A stretch of 64,000 nucleotides of DNA from Corynebacterium choanae (GCF_003813965.1 NZ_CP033896.1:2170001-2234000), one strand, 5' to 3'. Numbered from the stretch's first letter, positions 37,889-47,806 are shown. Notes: generated from the letters alone by a model not told the origin. Translations and numbers: made by a program.

Positions 37889-38689
37889 ATGCTGCTTCAC
37901 CTTGCAAGCCACAATGCGAAAAAACTTCAAGAACTTCAGCGTCTTTTACAAGGCGCGGGGATTACCGGAATTGAACTCGTCTCATCGGCTGATCTTCTCG
38001 GCTATCCAGAACCCACCGAGGACGGTCGCACCTTTGCCGATAATGCCCTGATTAAAGCCCGGGCAGGGGCGAAAGCAACTGGTGTCACCACCATCGCCGA
38101 CGACTCAGGGATTGCTGTTGATGAGCTCAACGGCATGCCCGGGGTGCTGTCGGCGCGGTGGAATGGCACCCACGGCGACGATGAGGCGAATAACGCTCTC
38201 CTGCTCGCCCAGTTAGCTGACGTTCCCGCCTCCCGCCGTGGCGCCCAGTTCGTCTCGGTGTGCGCTGTGGTCACCCCGGAGGGTGAAGAGTGGATTGAAA
38301 AAGGCGTGTGGAATGGGCGGGTAGTGAAAAAAGCCGTCGGCAGTGGCGGTTTCGGCTATGATCCGCTGTTTATCCCCGCCGAAGAGGACGAGCGCGTACA
38401 AGACTTAGATGAACGTCCGAAAACCGCCGCGGAACTGACCCCGGAAGAAAAAGATGCGATTTCTCATCGTCGTCGCGCACTCACCGCGCTGCTCCCGGTG
38501 TTGCAAGAATTAGCTGATCGGGCTGTTGCTGACGGATCCACTGTGACTGCCGCCCCGGATTCACCGCTGACAGTCGAAGTCCCTGCAGAGACTGCTTCCG
38601 GCGACAGTGACGACAATGTGCTGGCCACCTTGCAGTCACTCAACGCGAAACCAGCCACCACTCCGGTTGATCGCAGCGGCAACGCCTAA
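37889..38689 (+). CDS. rdgB: XTP/dITP (non-canonical purine NTP) diphosphatase with C-terminal tail
   Basis: RdgB/HAM1 hydrolyses ITP, dITP and XTP so they are not built into nucleic acids. The 266-residue product has SHNAKKLQELQRLL, YPEPTEDGRTFADNALIKA, TIADDSGIAVDELNG and GGFGYDPLF, and the core ends at SHRRRALTALLP. About 55 further Ser/Thr/Asp/Pro-rich residues follow, not part of the fold. The start at 37889 is set by homology. It is on the plus strand, while rph, its usual neighbour, is 3.4 kb away on the minus strand. Terminator at 38743-38800. Confidence 0.93.
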   Translation: MLLHLASHNAKKLQELQRLLQGAGITGIELVSSADLLGYPEPTEDGRTFADNALIKARAGAKATGVTTIADDSGIAVDELNGMPGVLSARWNGTHGDDEANNALLLAQLADVPASRRGAQFVSVCAVVTPEGEEWIEKGVWNGRVVKKAVGSGGFGYDPLFIPAEEDERVQDLDERPKTAAELTPEEKDAISHRRRALTALLPVLQELADRAVADGSTVTAAPDSPLTVEVPAETASGDSDDNVLATLQSLNAKPATTPVDRSGNA

Positions 38690-38742
38690 GGCTGGCAAAG
38701 CTGTCAGCTGCAGAAACAACACACACTGCAGGAGCAATACGC

Positions 38743-38800
38743 AAGCACACGAGCGGAGTATCACCTATCGGTGCCGCTTCGCTCGTGTGCTTCGTGTTTT
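38743..38800 (+). terminator. Terminator of rdgB
   Basis: Arms AAGCACACGAGCG (38743-38755) and CGCTCGTGTGCTT (38780-38792) pair perfectly, followed by CGTGTTTTA. Confidence 0.7.
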
Positions 38801-38886
38801 ATGCTAGCTTCCCCCACCCTGGTGCAGCTGACCACCCCAGCAGGATAGCCGGTGTACAACCAACGACGCCGCCAACCAGGTGAGGA

Positions 38887-39246
38887 TTACGGCAGCTGGA
38901 ATGCTGCTTTAACTTCCTTGCGACGACGATGTTCCGCCACGAAGGACATAAATGGGATCGTGCCCCACAGGGCAGTGACCAGCCAGGTCACTGGCGACCA
39001 GCGTGCCTTCGTTCCCAGGTTCAGCACCGCCACGAGATACAACATGTAAAACAGCCCGTGCAGCTGGCCGATAATCTTCGTCCACTCCGGCATGTGAATA
39101 CCGACGAGATACTCCAAAATCATGCGACCTGTGAGCACAAGCAGCCAGCAGCCCGTCACCCAGGCGGCGATAGAAAACATGGTCAAAGCTTTACCGACAC
39201 GCTGCTGTCGCTCCGGAGTTACCAATGGTGGTTGTTGTTGCGTCAT
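38887..39246 (-). CDS. DUF3817 membrane protein (Rv1342c-like)
   Basis: The 119-residue product has three to four membrane helices and the family pattern MFSIAAWVTGCWLLVL, with a conserved HGLFYMLYLVAVL helix. Function is unknown. It is convergent with rdgB, and neighbours the Rv1343c-like gene in the same order as in mycobacteria. AAGGAAG lies 15 nt upstream of the ATG. Confidence 0.87.
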   Translation of the reverse strand: MTQQQPPLVTPERQQRVGKALTMFSIAAWVTGCWLLVLTGRMILEYLVGIHMPEWTKIIGQLHGLFYMLYLVAVLNLGTKARWSPVTWLVTALWGTIPFMSFVAEHRRRKEVKAAFQLP

Positions 39247-39424
39247 AGTGTTTTTGCGTTTCTTCCTTACTTCATCACCGCATCATCGTGAACAACAGCG
39301 GGTGAGAATCCTTGTGCTTTATGTGTATTCAAACCGCGCACCGTAGACGCATGCTTGAATATTGCAGCTGTTGCCTACCCTACCGGGCAACGCCGGGAAC
39401 ACCTACCGCCACGCCAGAAGATAG

Positions 39425-39835
39425 TCAGCGGAAATCATCCCGAATCTCTCCACGACGGCGTTGTGGCTTATTCAGCTCATTAAACGTATCGACGTCAAGC
39501 GTAGGGCGTTCGGGAAGCAGCGCTGGATCGATCTCGGAAAAATCCCCTTGGGCTGCCTGCTGCTGCTTCTCCCGCACAGTCGGACTCACCCCAGTTTCGG
39601 CAAGCTCATCCTCATAGTCGCCGATCTTTTTCCACACATAGATAAAAAACGCCCCGAAACATGGCCATTGCAGGGCATAGCCAAGATTCTGAAACGACCC
39701 CGATTCTGACCAGCGGGTGTACTGCCACCAAGCCAGGGCAAGCGTCGCCAACACCAAAATAATTAACACAATCAACCGCAGAATCCGTGTACGACGACGA
39801 ACAGCAGTGCGGGGTGTGTCGGGGGCAGCGCTCAT
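39425..39835 (-). CDS. Membrane protein, Rv1343c (LprD)-like
   Basis: The 136-residue product has two helices (LIVLIILVLATLALAWWQY and YALQWPCFGAFFIYVW) after a basic N-terminus, and a 70-residue polar tail that starts with KKIGDYEDELAE. It matches, in layout and place next to DUF3817, the actinobacterial Rv1343c/LprD group; function is unknown. No Shine-Dalgarno is present. TACAGT ends exactly 8 nt before the ATG, which suggests a leaderless transcript. Confidence 0.75.
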   Translation of the reverse strand: MSAAPDTPRTAVRRRTRILRLIVLIILVLATLALAWWQYTRWSESGSFQNLGYALQWPCFGAFFIYVWKKIGDYEDELAETGVSPTVREKQQQAAQGDFSEIDPALLPERPTLDVDTFNELNKPQRRRGEIRDDFR

Positions 39836-40175
39836 AAAAGGTAACTGTACCGCGAAGCATCAAGCCTGGTCGAACAACTTAGCAAACCAGTCGGTGCGCA
39901 AAGACAATCCCCCCGTCACAAGGAGGCTGTCCGAGGCCGGCAATGACTGCCAAAGCATACGATTGCAGCCGAACAAGTATCCATGCAGCTTGTAGCCTTC
40001 TGCGGGGTGGTAAAAGATATGCTCAGCTGTACCGAACTGGCACCAGCCCACTGCGGACAACCTCCCTGCCATCTTCAGTGTTGCATCCCAGCGGAGTGCC
40101 CATGTTGCATGACACCTGCCTGGTGATGGTAAAGTACTTCCTCGCTGCAGATGTTAAATACAACACCAGCGATTT

Positions 40176-40260
40176 GCGCCCGTGGCGGAATTGGTAGACG
40201 CGCTAGATTTAGGTTCTAGTGTCTTATGGCGTGGGAGTTCAAGTCTCCCCGGGCGCACCA
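40176..40260 (+). tRNA. tRNA-Leu (anticodon TAG)
   Basis: Acceptor arms GCGCCCG and CGGGCGC, anticodon stem CTAGA/TCTAG with loop TTTAGGT (TAG), a long class II variable arm (TGTCTTATGGCGT), and T arm GGGAG-TTCAAGT-CTCCC. CCA is encoded. A stem ACCACCCC/GGGGTGGT lies at 40277-40325 downstream. Confidence 0.95.
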
Positions 40261-40276
40261 AAACCTTTTCCATGCA

Positions 40277-40325
40277 CCACCCCTGGAACAAGCTCAGTAA
40301 CAGCGAGCATGTGCCGGGGGTGGTT
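40277..40325 (+). terminator. Possible terminator of tRNA-Leu
   Basis: Arms ACCACCCCTGG and CCGGGGGTGGT form an 11-pair stem including one wobble, with a long loop. A second small stem TTCGC/GCGAA follows. No T-run is present. Confidence 0.4.
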
Positions 40326-40512
40326 TCGCTATTGGCGAAAACAAAGCAGGCTTGCTCCAACGAGATTGTGACCGCTCGAACAACGTAAATACCTGCGACG
40401 AAGCGTCACTGTACAGTGAACCATCGACACCCAACTGACTGTTCATCCACCTCGCGCAGCGCTTACCCCTCCTGCAATTTATTACGACACCGCATGGCAG
40501 CAACACGAGAGC

Positions 40513-41190
40513 TCAGCAATAGCGGCTATAGATGGCCGAATGCTCAGTAGACCGCACCCACACGACTTCGCCCAACCAACACCATGTGTCTAAGAGTCGA
40601 CGCAAATCTTCGGGCGAATCAACAACCGCTGCACCGTCGATCAAATCAACCTGTACCGCGTTCGGCTTGCCACTTCGGTTCTTCGGATCTTGGAGGGCTG
40701 TCCGTCAATGGTTGACAATCTCAATTTGCGCAAGAACTGCGGAAAGCCCCTGTTTCAGCCACGGGCTGAGTGCTCCATGCTCAGCATCAGTGCCATCGAG
40801 AAGTTCGGGGCGTGTGCCGCTGGCTTGCAGTCGAGACACCGCATTTACGGCAAATCGAAATTGCACAGGAGTTCCGAGGAAAACTCAGGGATCCAAATTC
40901 CTTCACCATGCCCCGGCGGGATGTGCTCAGCTTTCACACTCGACTGCACGATGACGCTCGAAACTTCGTGTGCGCTGTGATCCACGATACAAGATTTTCG
41001 CATCTGCCCCGGCACGGCCAGGGAGATCACCGAACAAGGCCATCACTGCGCGGTGCCGTGCCCCGGACTCTTCAGTAACGGGACGCACCGTGAAAGACGA
41101 CTGATTGCCAGATTGCACCAAGGTGTCATACGGAGCATCCCCAAGTCGAGATCATCACATCAGCAAGACCCGTGTCGTTACGACGTAGCC
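40513..41190 (-). pseudogene. Decayed gene remnant
   Basis: On the minus strand three open stretches in different frames follow each other: GNQSSFTVRPVTEESGARH onward (from about 41148), then IPPGHGEGIWIPEF, then VNAVSRLQASGTRPELLDGT followed by NAVQVDLIDGAAVV and a stop at 40513. Stops and frame changes interrupt what reads like one protein-coding sequence. No intact alternative exists on either strand. I do not recognise the family. It lies between tRNA-Leu and rph, at the possible breakpoint of the rdgB-segment inversion. Confidence 0.4.
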
Positions 41191-41314
41191 GAGAATCATC
41201 GAGTTACACAGTCGAGAGCGGGCTCGAGTTGCTGGTATCTCCGCCTAGGGAGGAGAGCACTCCGCAAATCGAAACCGCTGTTCTCGCTGTCAACAACGAT
41301 CGATCAATCCGCCA

Positions 41315-42043
41315 CTATTGCAGTGCGGCGCGCTGCAGGGCGAAAAGCTGTTCGCAACCATCAGCGGCACTATCTAACATGGCGTCGAGCTCTGCTCGCG
41401 TGAAGGTGCCTGCCTCGCCGGTGCCTTGGACTTCGACGAAGGTGCCGTCGGCCCGCATCACCACGTTGAGATCAACCTCGGCCCGGGAATCTTCCTCATA
41501 GGGCAGATCAAGGCACACACGACCATCAATGATGCCCACACTGACTGCTGCAACTGGTGCCCGCAGCGGATCACCAGGAAGAACACCTCGCTGTTTCAAT
41601 GTGGCAACCGCATCAGCAAGAGCCACATATGCGCCGGTGATTGAGGCGGTGCGGGTGCCACCGTCGGCCTGCAGGACATCACAGTCAATAGCGATGGTAT
41701 TTTCCCCAAGCTCCCCAAGATCGATCGCTGCCCGCAGGGAACGGCCAATCAAACGGGAAATCTCATGGGTGCGTCCCTTCACTTTGCCACGCATCGATTC
41801 GCGGGGCATACGCTCATGGGTGGCTGCAGGGAGCATCGCATATTCCGCAGTCAACCAGCCTTCACCGGAATCTTTTTTAAACCTCGGCACCCGTTCTTCC
41901 ACGGAGGCGGTACACATCACCCGAGTATTCCCAAATTCAACGAGGACGCTGCCCGCCGGATTGGTCGTAAATTGGCGCGTAATACGGATGTCGCGGAGCT
42001 CATCTAAGGCGCGGCCATCGGCACGCAAAAATTGTTCATCCAT
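41315..42043 (-). CDS. rph: Ribonuclease PH
   Basis: RNase PH is a phosphorolytic 3'-5' exoribonuclease that trims tRNA 3' ends. The 242-residue product has [15 protein letters not shown] at the N-terminus, the Arg-rich tRNA segment [16 protein letters not shown], and the phosphate site in [16 protein letters not shown]. The GGGGAG Shine-Dalgarno is 4 nt upstream of the ATG. It belongs with the MBL-fold and murI genes of this strand, as in Rv1338-Rv1340, but a plus-strand gene (42444) now lies between. Confidence 0.95.
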   Translation of the reverse strand: MDEQFLRADGRALDELRDIRITRQFTTNPAGSVLVEFGNTRVMCTASVEERVPRFKKDSGEGWLTAEYAMLPAATHERMPRESMRGKVKGRTHEISRLIGRSLRAAIDLGELGENTIAIDCDVLQADGGTRTASITGAYVALADAVATLKQRGVLPGDPLRAPVAAVSVGIIDGRVCLDLPYEEDSRAEVDLNVVMRADGTFVEVQGTGEAGTFTRAELDAMLDSAADGCEQLFALQRAALQ

Positions 42044-42443
42044 AACTCCCCACCCTACCCGTATTCGCGTATCGCTCCCCTAGGCGGGCGGTGTGTAGTG
42101 ATCCGAACTGCGGTGGTCTGCGACATGTTGCACTGTGCGAAGCGATCCACCCTGAGGAGTTGTCACGGGAACATCTGCAGCACCACAGCCACGTCATCGC
42201 CAGTGCCGGTTTGTCACTGTGCGGCGTGCGCTCGGGAAATAGCAAGACTGCTAGGGAAAGCTGTTAAGATACTCCCAGTGTGCCGCCGGTTCGCTGGAGC
42301 GTTCATCCTGGCGAACCACCGTCTAGTGTTGTGGCCTTATCCAAGCAGTGGATAAGGTTTTTCGAGACTCCTGCGGCCATGCCTGCCACAGTCACCGATC
42401 AAGATTGTTGGTGTCTTGTTCAACCCAGTTCCAAAGAGGCCCC
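42044..42443. other. Divergent intergenic region
   Basis: About 400 nt between rph and the plus-strand membrane-protein gene. No additional gene is convincing. It must hold both promoters. Confidence 0.35.
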
Positions 42444-43469
42444 ATGTACAACCCGTATGAGTCACTCGGCCTGTCGCGCGATGCCACACAGTTGGAAGCC
42501 ATCGAGGCGATTCGTCACAAACTCGACGAACTATCGCCCACAGACACGGCTCGCCGCACAGAATTGACGACATTGCTCTCAATTTTCACTGATGAACATG
42601 CCCGTGCGGAACTTGATCAAGCCCTTGCTGCAGGCACACTCGACGCCACCACCCTGAAAGCTATTACTGATCGAAGCCTAAGCTCCTCGGCCACATTAAC
42701 CGCCGATGACTGGGGACAGGCACCGTCGAGCAATACTACAAATTACTGGTCAACTGCCGCTTCGGGCGACAGTGATCGCTGGTCAACAGCCCAACCAGCT
42801 ACCCCACCGGGTGGGTTCGCTAGTGTGTCAGCCCCCGGTAATGCTTCCAATGGAAGTGCTGCTGCAGACGTTACGACAACAACTGCTGCCACACCTGCGA
42901 AGACTGCTACCTCTTCGGCGGCGAAATGGATTATTCCGCTGCTTGTAGTGCTAGTGATCGTCCTTGCTGGAGCGCTAGTGACCTTTTTTGTGCGTGGTAA
43001 TCACAGTGACTTTGAACCAACTGCGCGTTCCACTACCACGTCCACAAAGGTCGTCGAACAACGCACCACGACAAAAACGGTGACGGCCACCCCGCGAACC
43101 TCTGTTGTTTCAACATTTAGCGCCCCATCCTATAGCCGGTACACCCCGTCGACTACCTCCACAGCCAATCAGCCTACCTACCCGCCGAGGTTATCTCCGC
43201 CTTCGTCCGATCTGTCCTGTGGGACAGCCGCCGGTTTTACGGCCTACCACTTGACCGAAATTACTTCTTGCCCGTTCTCGCTTGCCACCGGCAGAGAAGT
43301 CGCCGACCGGGTGGCCGGGCGCCGTATTCCAGTTGGTGACACATTCACAGTCGAGGTGTATTCCACCGTTACCGAGAAAACCTACTCAATGACCTGCAAA
43401 TCCTTAGGCAACTTCGACTTCCGTTGTAGCGGCGGCAACAATGCTGTGGTGTTCCTGCGCAGCCTGTAA
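42444..43469 (+). CDS. Membrane protein with J-domain-like head and Ser/Thr-rich stalk
   Basis: The 341-residue product begins MYNPYESLGLSRDAT and about 60 charged helical residues follow, similar in pattern to a J-like domain but without the HPD motif. A disordered Thr/Ser/Ala-rich stretch leads to one membrane helix (WIIPLLVVLVIVLAGALVTFF, near residue 170). Outside is a Thr/Ser/Pro stalk and a terminal domain of about 85 residues with three or four Cys (DLSCGTAAGF, TSCPFSLA, MTCKSLGNF, FRCSGG). Such heads and tails are frequent in corynebacterial envelope proteins. Function unknown. A strong terminator follows. Confidence 0.72.
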   Translation: MYNPYESLGLSRDATQLEAIEAIRHKLDELSPTDTARRTELTTLLSIFTDEHARAELDQALAAGTLDATTLKAITDRSLSSSATLTADDWGQAPSSNTTNYWSTAASGDSDRWSTAQPATPPGGFASVSAPGNASNGSAAADVTTTTAATPAKTATSSAAKWIIPLLVVLVIVLAGALVTFFVRGNHSDFEPTARSTTTSTKVVEQRTTTKTVTATPRTSVVSTFSAPSYSRYTPSTTSTANQPTYPPRLSPPSSDLSCGTAAGFTAYHLTEITSCPFSLATGREVADRVAGRRIPVGDTFTVEVYSTVTEKTYSMTCKSLGNFDFRCSGGNNAVVFLRSL

Positions 43470-43599
43470 TACCCGCTGTGCCCTGGCAGAGTTGTTGCAC
43501 CTGGAACGCGGCCAACATGATTCCGCCCGCAACGCCACAACGTCGATGCGCACCAGCACATAACGGGCAGTGCCACAAAACATCGAGCTAGCACATGCC

Positions 43600-43650
43600 A
43601 GCACACCTTCTAGCACGGTAAACCCCATGCTAGAGGGTGTGCTGTTTTTG
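43600..43650 (+). terminator. Intrinsic terminator
   Basis: Arms of 16 nt (43600-43615 and 43628-43643) pair with one wobble, followed by GTTTTT. It ends the 42444 membrane-protein gene. Confidence 0.8.
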
Positions 43651-43738
43651 GTGTGCTGCACGCTGAAGTATCCCGGCATCGGGATGATACGACACAGCCC
43701 ATCAACGGTGCGGTGATCACCTGTTGCGCTGCAGACTG

Positions 43739-44527
43739 CTACCTGGATGCGGCAGCTGTAATGTGGTCTCCTGGTGCAGCGATGACCACTTCCCCGCTAA
43801 ACGCATCCTGCGCCGCTGCCAAGGTGGCTGCCTGATCTTCCCACGGCGGAATGTGGACGAGGACGAGTTTGCCGACATTTGCGCGGGTAGCGATCTCCCC
43901 TGCCTCCGCCGCGGACATGTGCATGGCTGGGGCTTTCCCTGCACTCGACGGCCCCCAGGATGCTTCACAAAAAAGCACATCGGCATCGTTTGCACAGTCC
44001 ACCAGTCGATCGGTTGGTGCGGTATCCCCCGAAAATGCAAACACCGTCCCGTCGGCAGCTTCGACACGCAGCGAATAGGCTTCAATCGGGTGGACCGCCG
44101 CAAACGGGGTTATAGTGATCTCCCCGTGGGATTGTGGCACCCCTTCCTGCCAGGCCACAAGGTCAAACGTGTCGCTGAAAGGGTCTGCTGGCGCATCTTC
44201 GTCAGTACACAACGGCCCTAACCGAGTAGCAATATGACCCGGCGCAAACAGCATATTGCGCTGCGCTGCTTTCGCGGTGGGATGGTATCGTCGCCACACC
44301 AACAGCGAAGGGAAATCGGCACAATGGTCGGCATGTAAATGCGTAAATGCCACGTCATAGTCACCGGGTGAGAAGTTGCCCTGTTGCAACGCGCTGAGCA
44401 CCCCAGGGCCGGTATCGATCAGCATCCCCGGATAGGTGTCGGTACAGAGCAGAAAACCTGATGCCGCGTTACAAGGACCTGCCAGGGAACCACTACTGCC
44501 AAGGATGATCGACTTCATAGCTGCCAT
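43739..44527 (-). CDS. MBL-fold hydrolase, cyclic-nucleotide phosphodiesterase-like (Rv1339)
   Basis: The 262-residue product has a metallo-beta-lactamase fold. Metal-binding motif is FTHLHADHCADFPS (HXHXDH), with a further His in FAAVHPIEAYS and Asp in FSGDTAPTDRLV. It matches the actinobacterial Rv1339 family, reported to hydrolyse cAMP. The start at 44527 is chosen because GAGAGTG is just upstream; ATG 44518 is an alternative. Downstream of murI on the same strand with a 216-nt gap. Confidence 0.88.
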   Translation of the reverse strand: MAAMKSIILGSSGSLAGPCNAASGFLLCTDTYPGMLIDTGPGVLSALQQGNFSPGDYDVAFTHLHADHCADFPSLLVWRRYHPTAKAAQRNMLFAPGHIATRLGPLCTDEDAPADPFSDTFDLVAWQEGVPQSHGEITITPFAAVHPIEAYSLRVEAADGTVFAFSGDTAPTDRLVDCANDADVLFCEASWGPSSAGKAPAMHMSAAEAGEIATRANVGKLVLVHIPPWEDQAATLAAAQDAFSGEVVIAAPGDHITAAASR

Positions 44528-44743
44528 TGTTTCACTCTCAGGAAACAAATGCCTACCAGTGGCCTTGGCAACCTAATCAATTCCACATCGGCGCCTATCG
44601 GGTGGTGTCACTCACATACGGTTCGGTAATCCGGCAATATTACGGCTGCGGCGCTGCATTGTGGCCATTTCACCGCCGCAATGCACAGGTTCTGCTCATT
44701 TTCTGCAACTGTGCCGGCGCCGCATCCGCAGCGTCGGGGATCA

Positions 44744-45619
44744 CTACGCATATCCCAGGTCGGGAAGGGTCGATACTTGTGCCACATGCGGACCTAAAAA
44801 TCGCGTGGCCAAATGAGCGAATTTTGTCGGTTCCCCGGTGGTCTCAAAGACACGGTTCACCGCCTCCGGCGGTGTGTTGGCAAGCTGGCCGCTCATGCTG
44901 AGCTGGCGATACACATCCTTGGCGGTTTCCTCCGCGGAGGACACTAGGGTGACATTATCCCCCATCGCTAACTGAATCACACCTGTCAGGAGGGGATAAT
45001 GTGTGCACCCCAATACGAGCGTGTCGATGTTGGCTGCCTGCAGGGGCTCGACATAGGCCTGTGCCACTCCTAAGATTTGTCGCCCGGCGGTGATGCCACG
45101 TTCCACAAAATCAACAAACCGCGGTGCAGCCTGCGCCACACAAGTAACCCCCGGATAGCTGGTGATCTGCTGCTGATACACCCCGGAGTCAACAGTCCCT
45201 TGGGTTCCAAGAACCCCGATGCGGTGATTTCTCGTTGTAGCGATGGCGCGGCGTACTGCCGGCTCAATGACGCCAATCACTGGGATGTCGTAGCGTTGCT
45301 CCGCTTCGCGTAAAAATGCTGCTGTCGCCGTATTACAGGCGATCACAATCATTTTCACCCCGCGCTGCACCAGATTGTCTGCAATCTGTCGACTGTGGTG
45401 GGCAACAGTTTCCCGGGAGAGTGGCCCATAGGGGCCTTTCGCAGAGTCACCGACATAGATCAATGACTCGTTGGGCAGCTGGTCGACCAGGCTGCGCGCC
45501 ACTGTCAGTCCCCCGACCCCAGAGTCAAACATGCCGATTGGCCGATTGTCGAAGTCGGTTTCTTCAAATACAGCACCTAATGGTGTTGCGGCACAGTTGT
45601 CACGGCCATCTTGAATCAC
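44744..45619 (-). CDS. murI: Glutamate racemase
   Basis: MurI converts L- to D-glutamate for peptidoglycan. The 291-residue product has [17 protein letters not shown] with the first catalytic region, [12 protein letters not shown] with the first Cys, and LGCTHYPLL with the second Cys. The start is most likely the GTG at 45619, 8 nt after AAAGGAG; in-frame GTG or TTG codons at 45628-45622 sit on or against the ribosome site. Confidence 0.94.
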   Translation of the reverse strand: MIQDGRDNCAATPLGAVFEETDFDNRPIGMFDSGVGGLTVARSLVDQLPNESLIYVGDSAKGPYGPLSRETVAHHSRQIADNLVQRGVKMIVIACNTATAAFLREAEQRYDIPVIGVIEPAVRRAIATTRNHRIGVLGTQGTVDSGVYQQQITSYPGVTCVAQAAPRFVDFVERGITAGRQILGVAQAYVEPLQAANIDTLVLGCTHYPLLTGVIQLAMGDNVTLVSSAEETAKDVYRQLSMSGQLANTPPEAVNRVFETTGEPTKFAHLATRFLGPHVAQVSTLPDLGYA

Positions 45620-46131
45620 CAACACCACTCCTTTTCATCGTTGCTTCCACAGCCACCGCACCCGAGGCACACCGCTGACCGTCGGTGATGAATACTCAAA
45701 GTCGTCGGGTTGCGCACCATTGCGGTGCAAACACAGCGATCACTAGTGCGGCGGACGATTCCACGGCATTGGGGCACCAGCCGCAATCGGCTCATCTGTG
45801 TGATAGCGATATCACCACTGGCAGGGTTCATCCCACGCTTGATACAGCGCCTATCGAAGCTATCGTACCGGCTTACCTCTTCTCCAGGTTGCACATCTTG
45901 TAGGACGCTGCCTGCAGCGTTAATAGTTCAGCGGCGGCCGGTTGCCGTAGCGCCGATGATCTGCAGTAGCAGGCCGCCGAAAAACCGACAGGCACCGCCA
46001 TAAAGTGTTGATGACTTTCACGACAGTGCCTGAATCAAAGATTTGGCATGACAGCAACAGTGCAATAGACAGTGCCATGCTGGTTATTCTGTTATATCGC
46101 CGAAAAGGCGGAAGGATTACGAGGATGCGTA
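45620..46131. other. Intergenic, no gene seen
   Basis: About 510 nt between the stop of the serine hydrolase gene and murI. In mycobacteria this interval is short and the upstream gene is a rhomboid. I see no coding remnant. Confidence 0.35.
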
Positions 46132-47403
46132 CTAGCCACCGCAGCGACGAATAGGTTGCACGGAGCCGTCAGCCAACGCCTCCCGCAGCACGGCAGCAGC
46201 ATTGTTGAGCATCACTTGGCCTTGCTCATAGGTACCAGACGTTGGGCGAGCCACCAGCGACACCGCAATATCGCCCCGATCGGTTTGCAGAAGCCCCAGT
46301 TGCCGGACAGTGTAGGCACCAATCGCATCAGGCCCCCACCCGCCTTTCAACGCCATATTTGGAATCTGGCCGAGGCCATAGCGCTGGCCGGGCACAATGT
46401 TATGCATCGCGTTGATGACTGGACCGGAGTTGGCGATACACGGCAAACCAAAGGTAAACGTTGCCTGGTTAGCGGCAGTCCACATGGTTTGCCCGAAGGC
46501 GGAATACCCGGTGGAAGTTGCTGGTGGAACCGTTGAAACCTGATCGCCGCCTTCCCGAATAACTCCAGTAATCTGATCTGCAGCCTGCTGGCCACCCCCC
46601 AACGAATTCCACAAGCCAGCCGCAGCCGCATTATCACTTTGAGTAATTGCTGCCTGCATCAGCGAGGTGGTTTGCCCACCGGTGTGGCGCAGTGAAGCAA
46701 TAGACAACGGCACCTTTGAGGTTGACCAGGCCGGGAATGTCCCCTCGATACCAGCCGCACCAACTTGTGCCCCATCGGCTAAGGCAACTTGGATCGGTCC
46801 ACCGGCGGCCACAACCATCTGCTGCGCGATTGCAGGAAGATCGTTGGTGAAACCAGTCGGGTTGTCCCCATAGATCGCATCCCCACGGGGATCATGTAAG
46901 GAGATGACACATTCATTCCCACGCGGACCTGGTACTTCCGACAGGAAGAATGGGCCTCGTGCCTGCAAGGTGGCAAGTGCGGCATCGTAGATCGCAGGTC
47001 CTAGCGCCGAGCAGCCAAAGGGAAGACGTAACTCCCCTACCGGCGCGGAACTCAGCGGAGTTGCCACATAGGCGGCGGTAACCCCAGCAAGCACGGTTGT
47101 TGCCGCCGGATTTTCCACGCTTGGGGTCAGTCCGTCTGCGTCTTTGACATCCCCGGTCAATGCGGCAAGTGCAAACTGCTCATTAGAGTGATCCCCTGCA
47201 GTGTGCCCCGCTGCTGCGTCTTGAGCATCTTGGCCAGTTATTTGCTCTTGCGCAGGATTCTCACCAGCTGCTCGACCAGCAGCGCTGCTCTGAGCTGCAC
47301 CAGGCAGTGTTTCCTCACTACTGCACCCAGTTACTGCTGTCATACCTGCGATAAGCAGCGCTAACATGGTGGTTTTCCAGGGGGTTCGCACAGTCGTTTT
47401 CAC
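46132..47403 (-). CDS. Lipoprotein serine hydrolase (class A beta-lactamase-like)
   Basis: The 423-residue product has a lipoprotein signal (GMTAVTGCSS) and an Ala/Gln/Gly-rich linker. The C-terminal domain carries penicillin-recognising motifs: STSK (SXXK), ITQSDNAAA (SDN) and ALKGGWG (KTG-like). The order and spacing fit a class A beta-lactamase/PBP-like fold, but the catalytic general base region (ExxLN) is not evident, so it may be a non-beta-lactamase hydrolase or a sensor. It stands where mycobacteria have other genes between rhomboid and murI. The GTG start is uncertain. Confidence 0.8.
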   Translation of the reverse strand: MKTTVRTPWKTTMLALLIAGMTAVTGCSSEETLPGAAQSSAAGRAAGENPAQEQITGQDAQDAAAGHTAGDHSNEQFALAALTGDVKDADGLTPSVENPAATTVLAGVTAAYVATPLSSAPVGELRLPFGCSALGPAIYDAALATLQARGPFFLSEVPGPRGNECVISLHDPRGDAIYGDNPTGFTNDLPAIAQQMVVAAGGPIQVALADGAQVGAAGIEGTFPAWSTSKVPLSIASLRHTGGQTTSLMQAAITQSDNAAAAGLWNSLGGGQQAADQITGVIREGGDQVSTVPPATSTGYSAFGQTMWTAANQATFTFGLPCIANSGPVINAMHNIVPGQRYGLGQIPNMALKGGWGPDAIGAYTVRQLGLLQTDRGDIAVSLVARPTSGTYEQGQVMLNNAAAVLREALADGSVQPIRRCGG

Positions 47404-47806
47404 CTCATGATTGATTCACCCTGTAGCTTCTGCGGCAAAACGCCGTTGCGCAGGGCGGTAAAGCTTTTCGCGCGATCATTGTAGCTGTCCTGCTGCGGTG
47501 AGGTGAAGCCTTTTCGCAAAACAGCCCCACTTATCCGGCGCGCAACTGCGATACCCCTGCAGAACGCTCGTTAATTCTTTAGCGAGTAGGAAACGATCAC
47601 TCCAATGCTGTGGAATCATCTGCTAGCCCGGTGCAATCCTCGCAACGCCAGGCATTACGGAAAGAAGCACTCATCAAGGAAATGAAGGAAGTTAAGGTGC
47701 TGGCCCATCGCAGCTGCGTTTCGTCATAATCTGCACATGTTCGGTTTGCCACAACGCTGGCAGCACCGGGGATCTATTGCTGTGCGACGAGAACCGGCTG
47801 GGCAGG
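47404..47806. other. Intergenic, no gene seen
   Basis: About 400 nt between the rhomboid stop and the start of the serine hydrolase gene. No terminator or gene was convincing. Confidence 0.35.
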
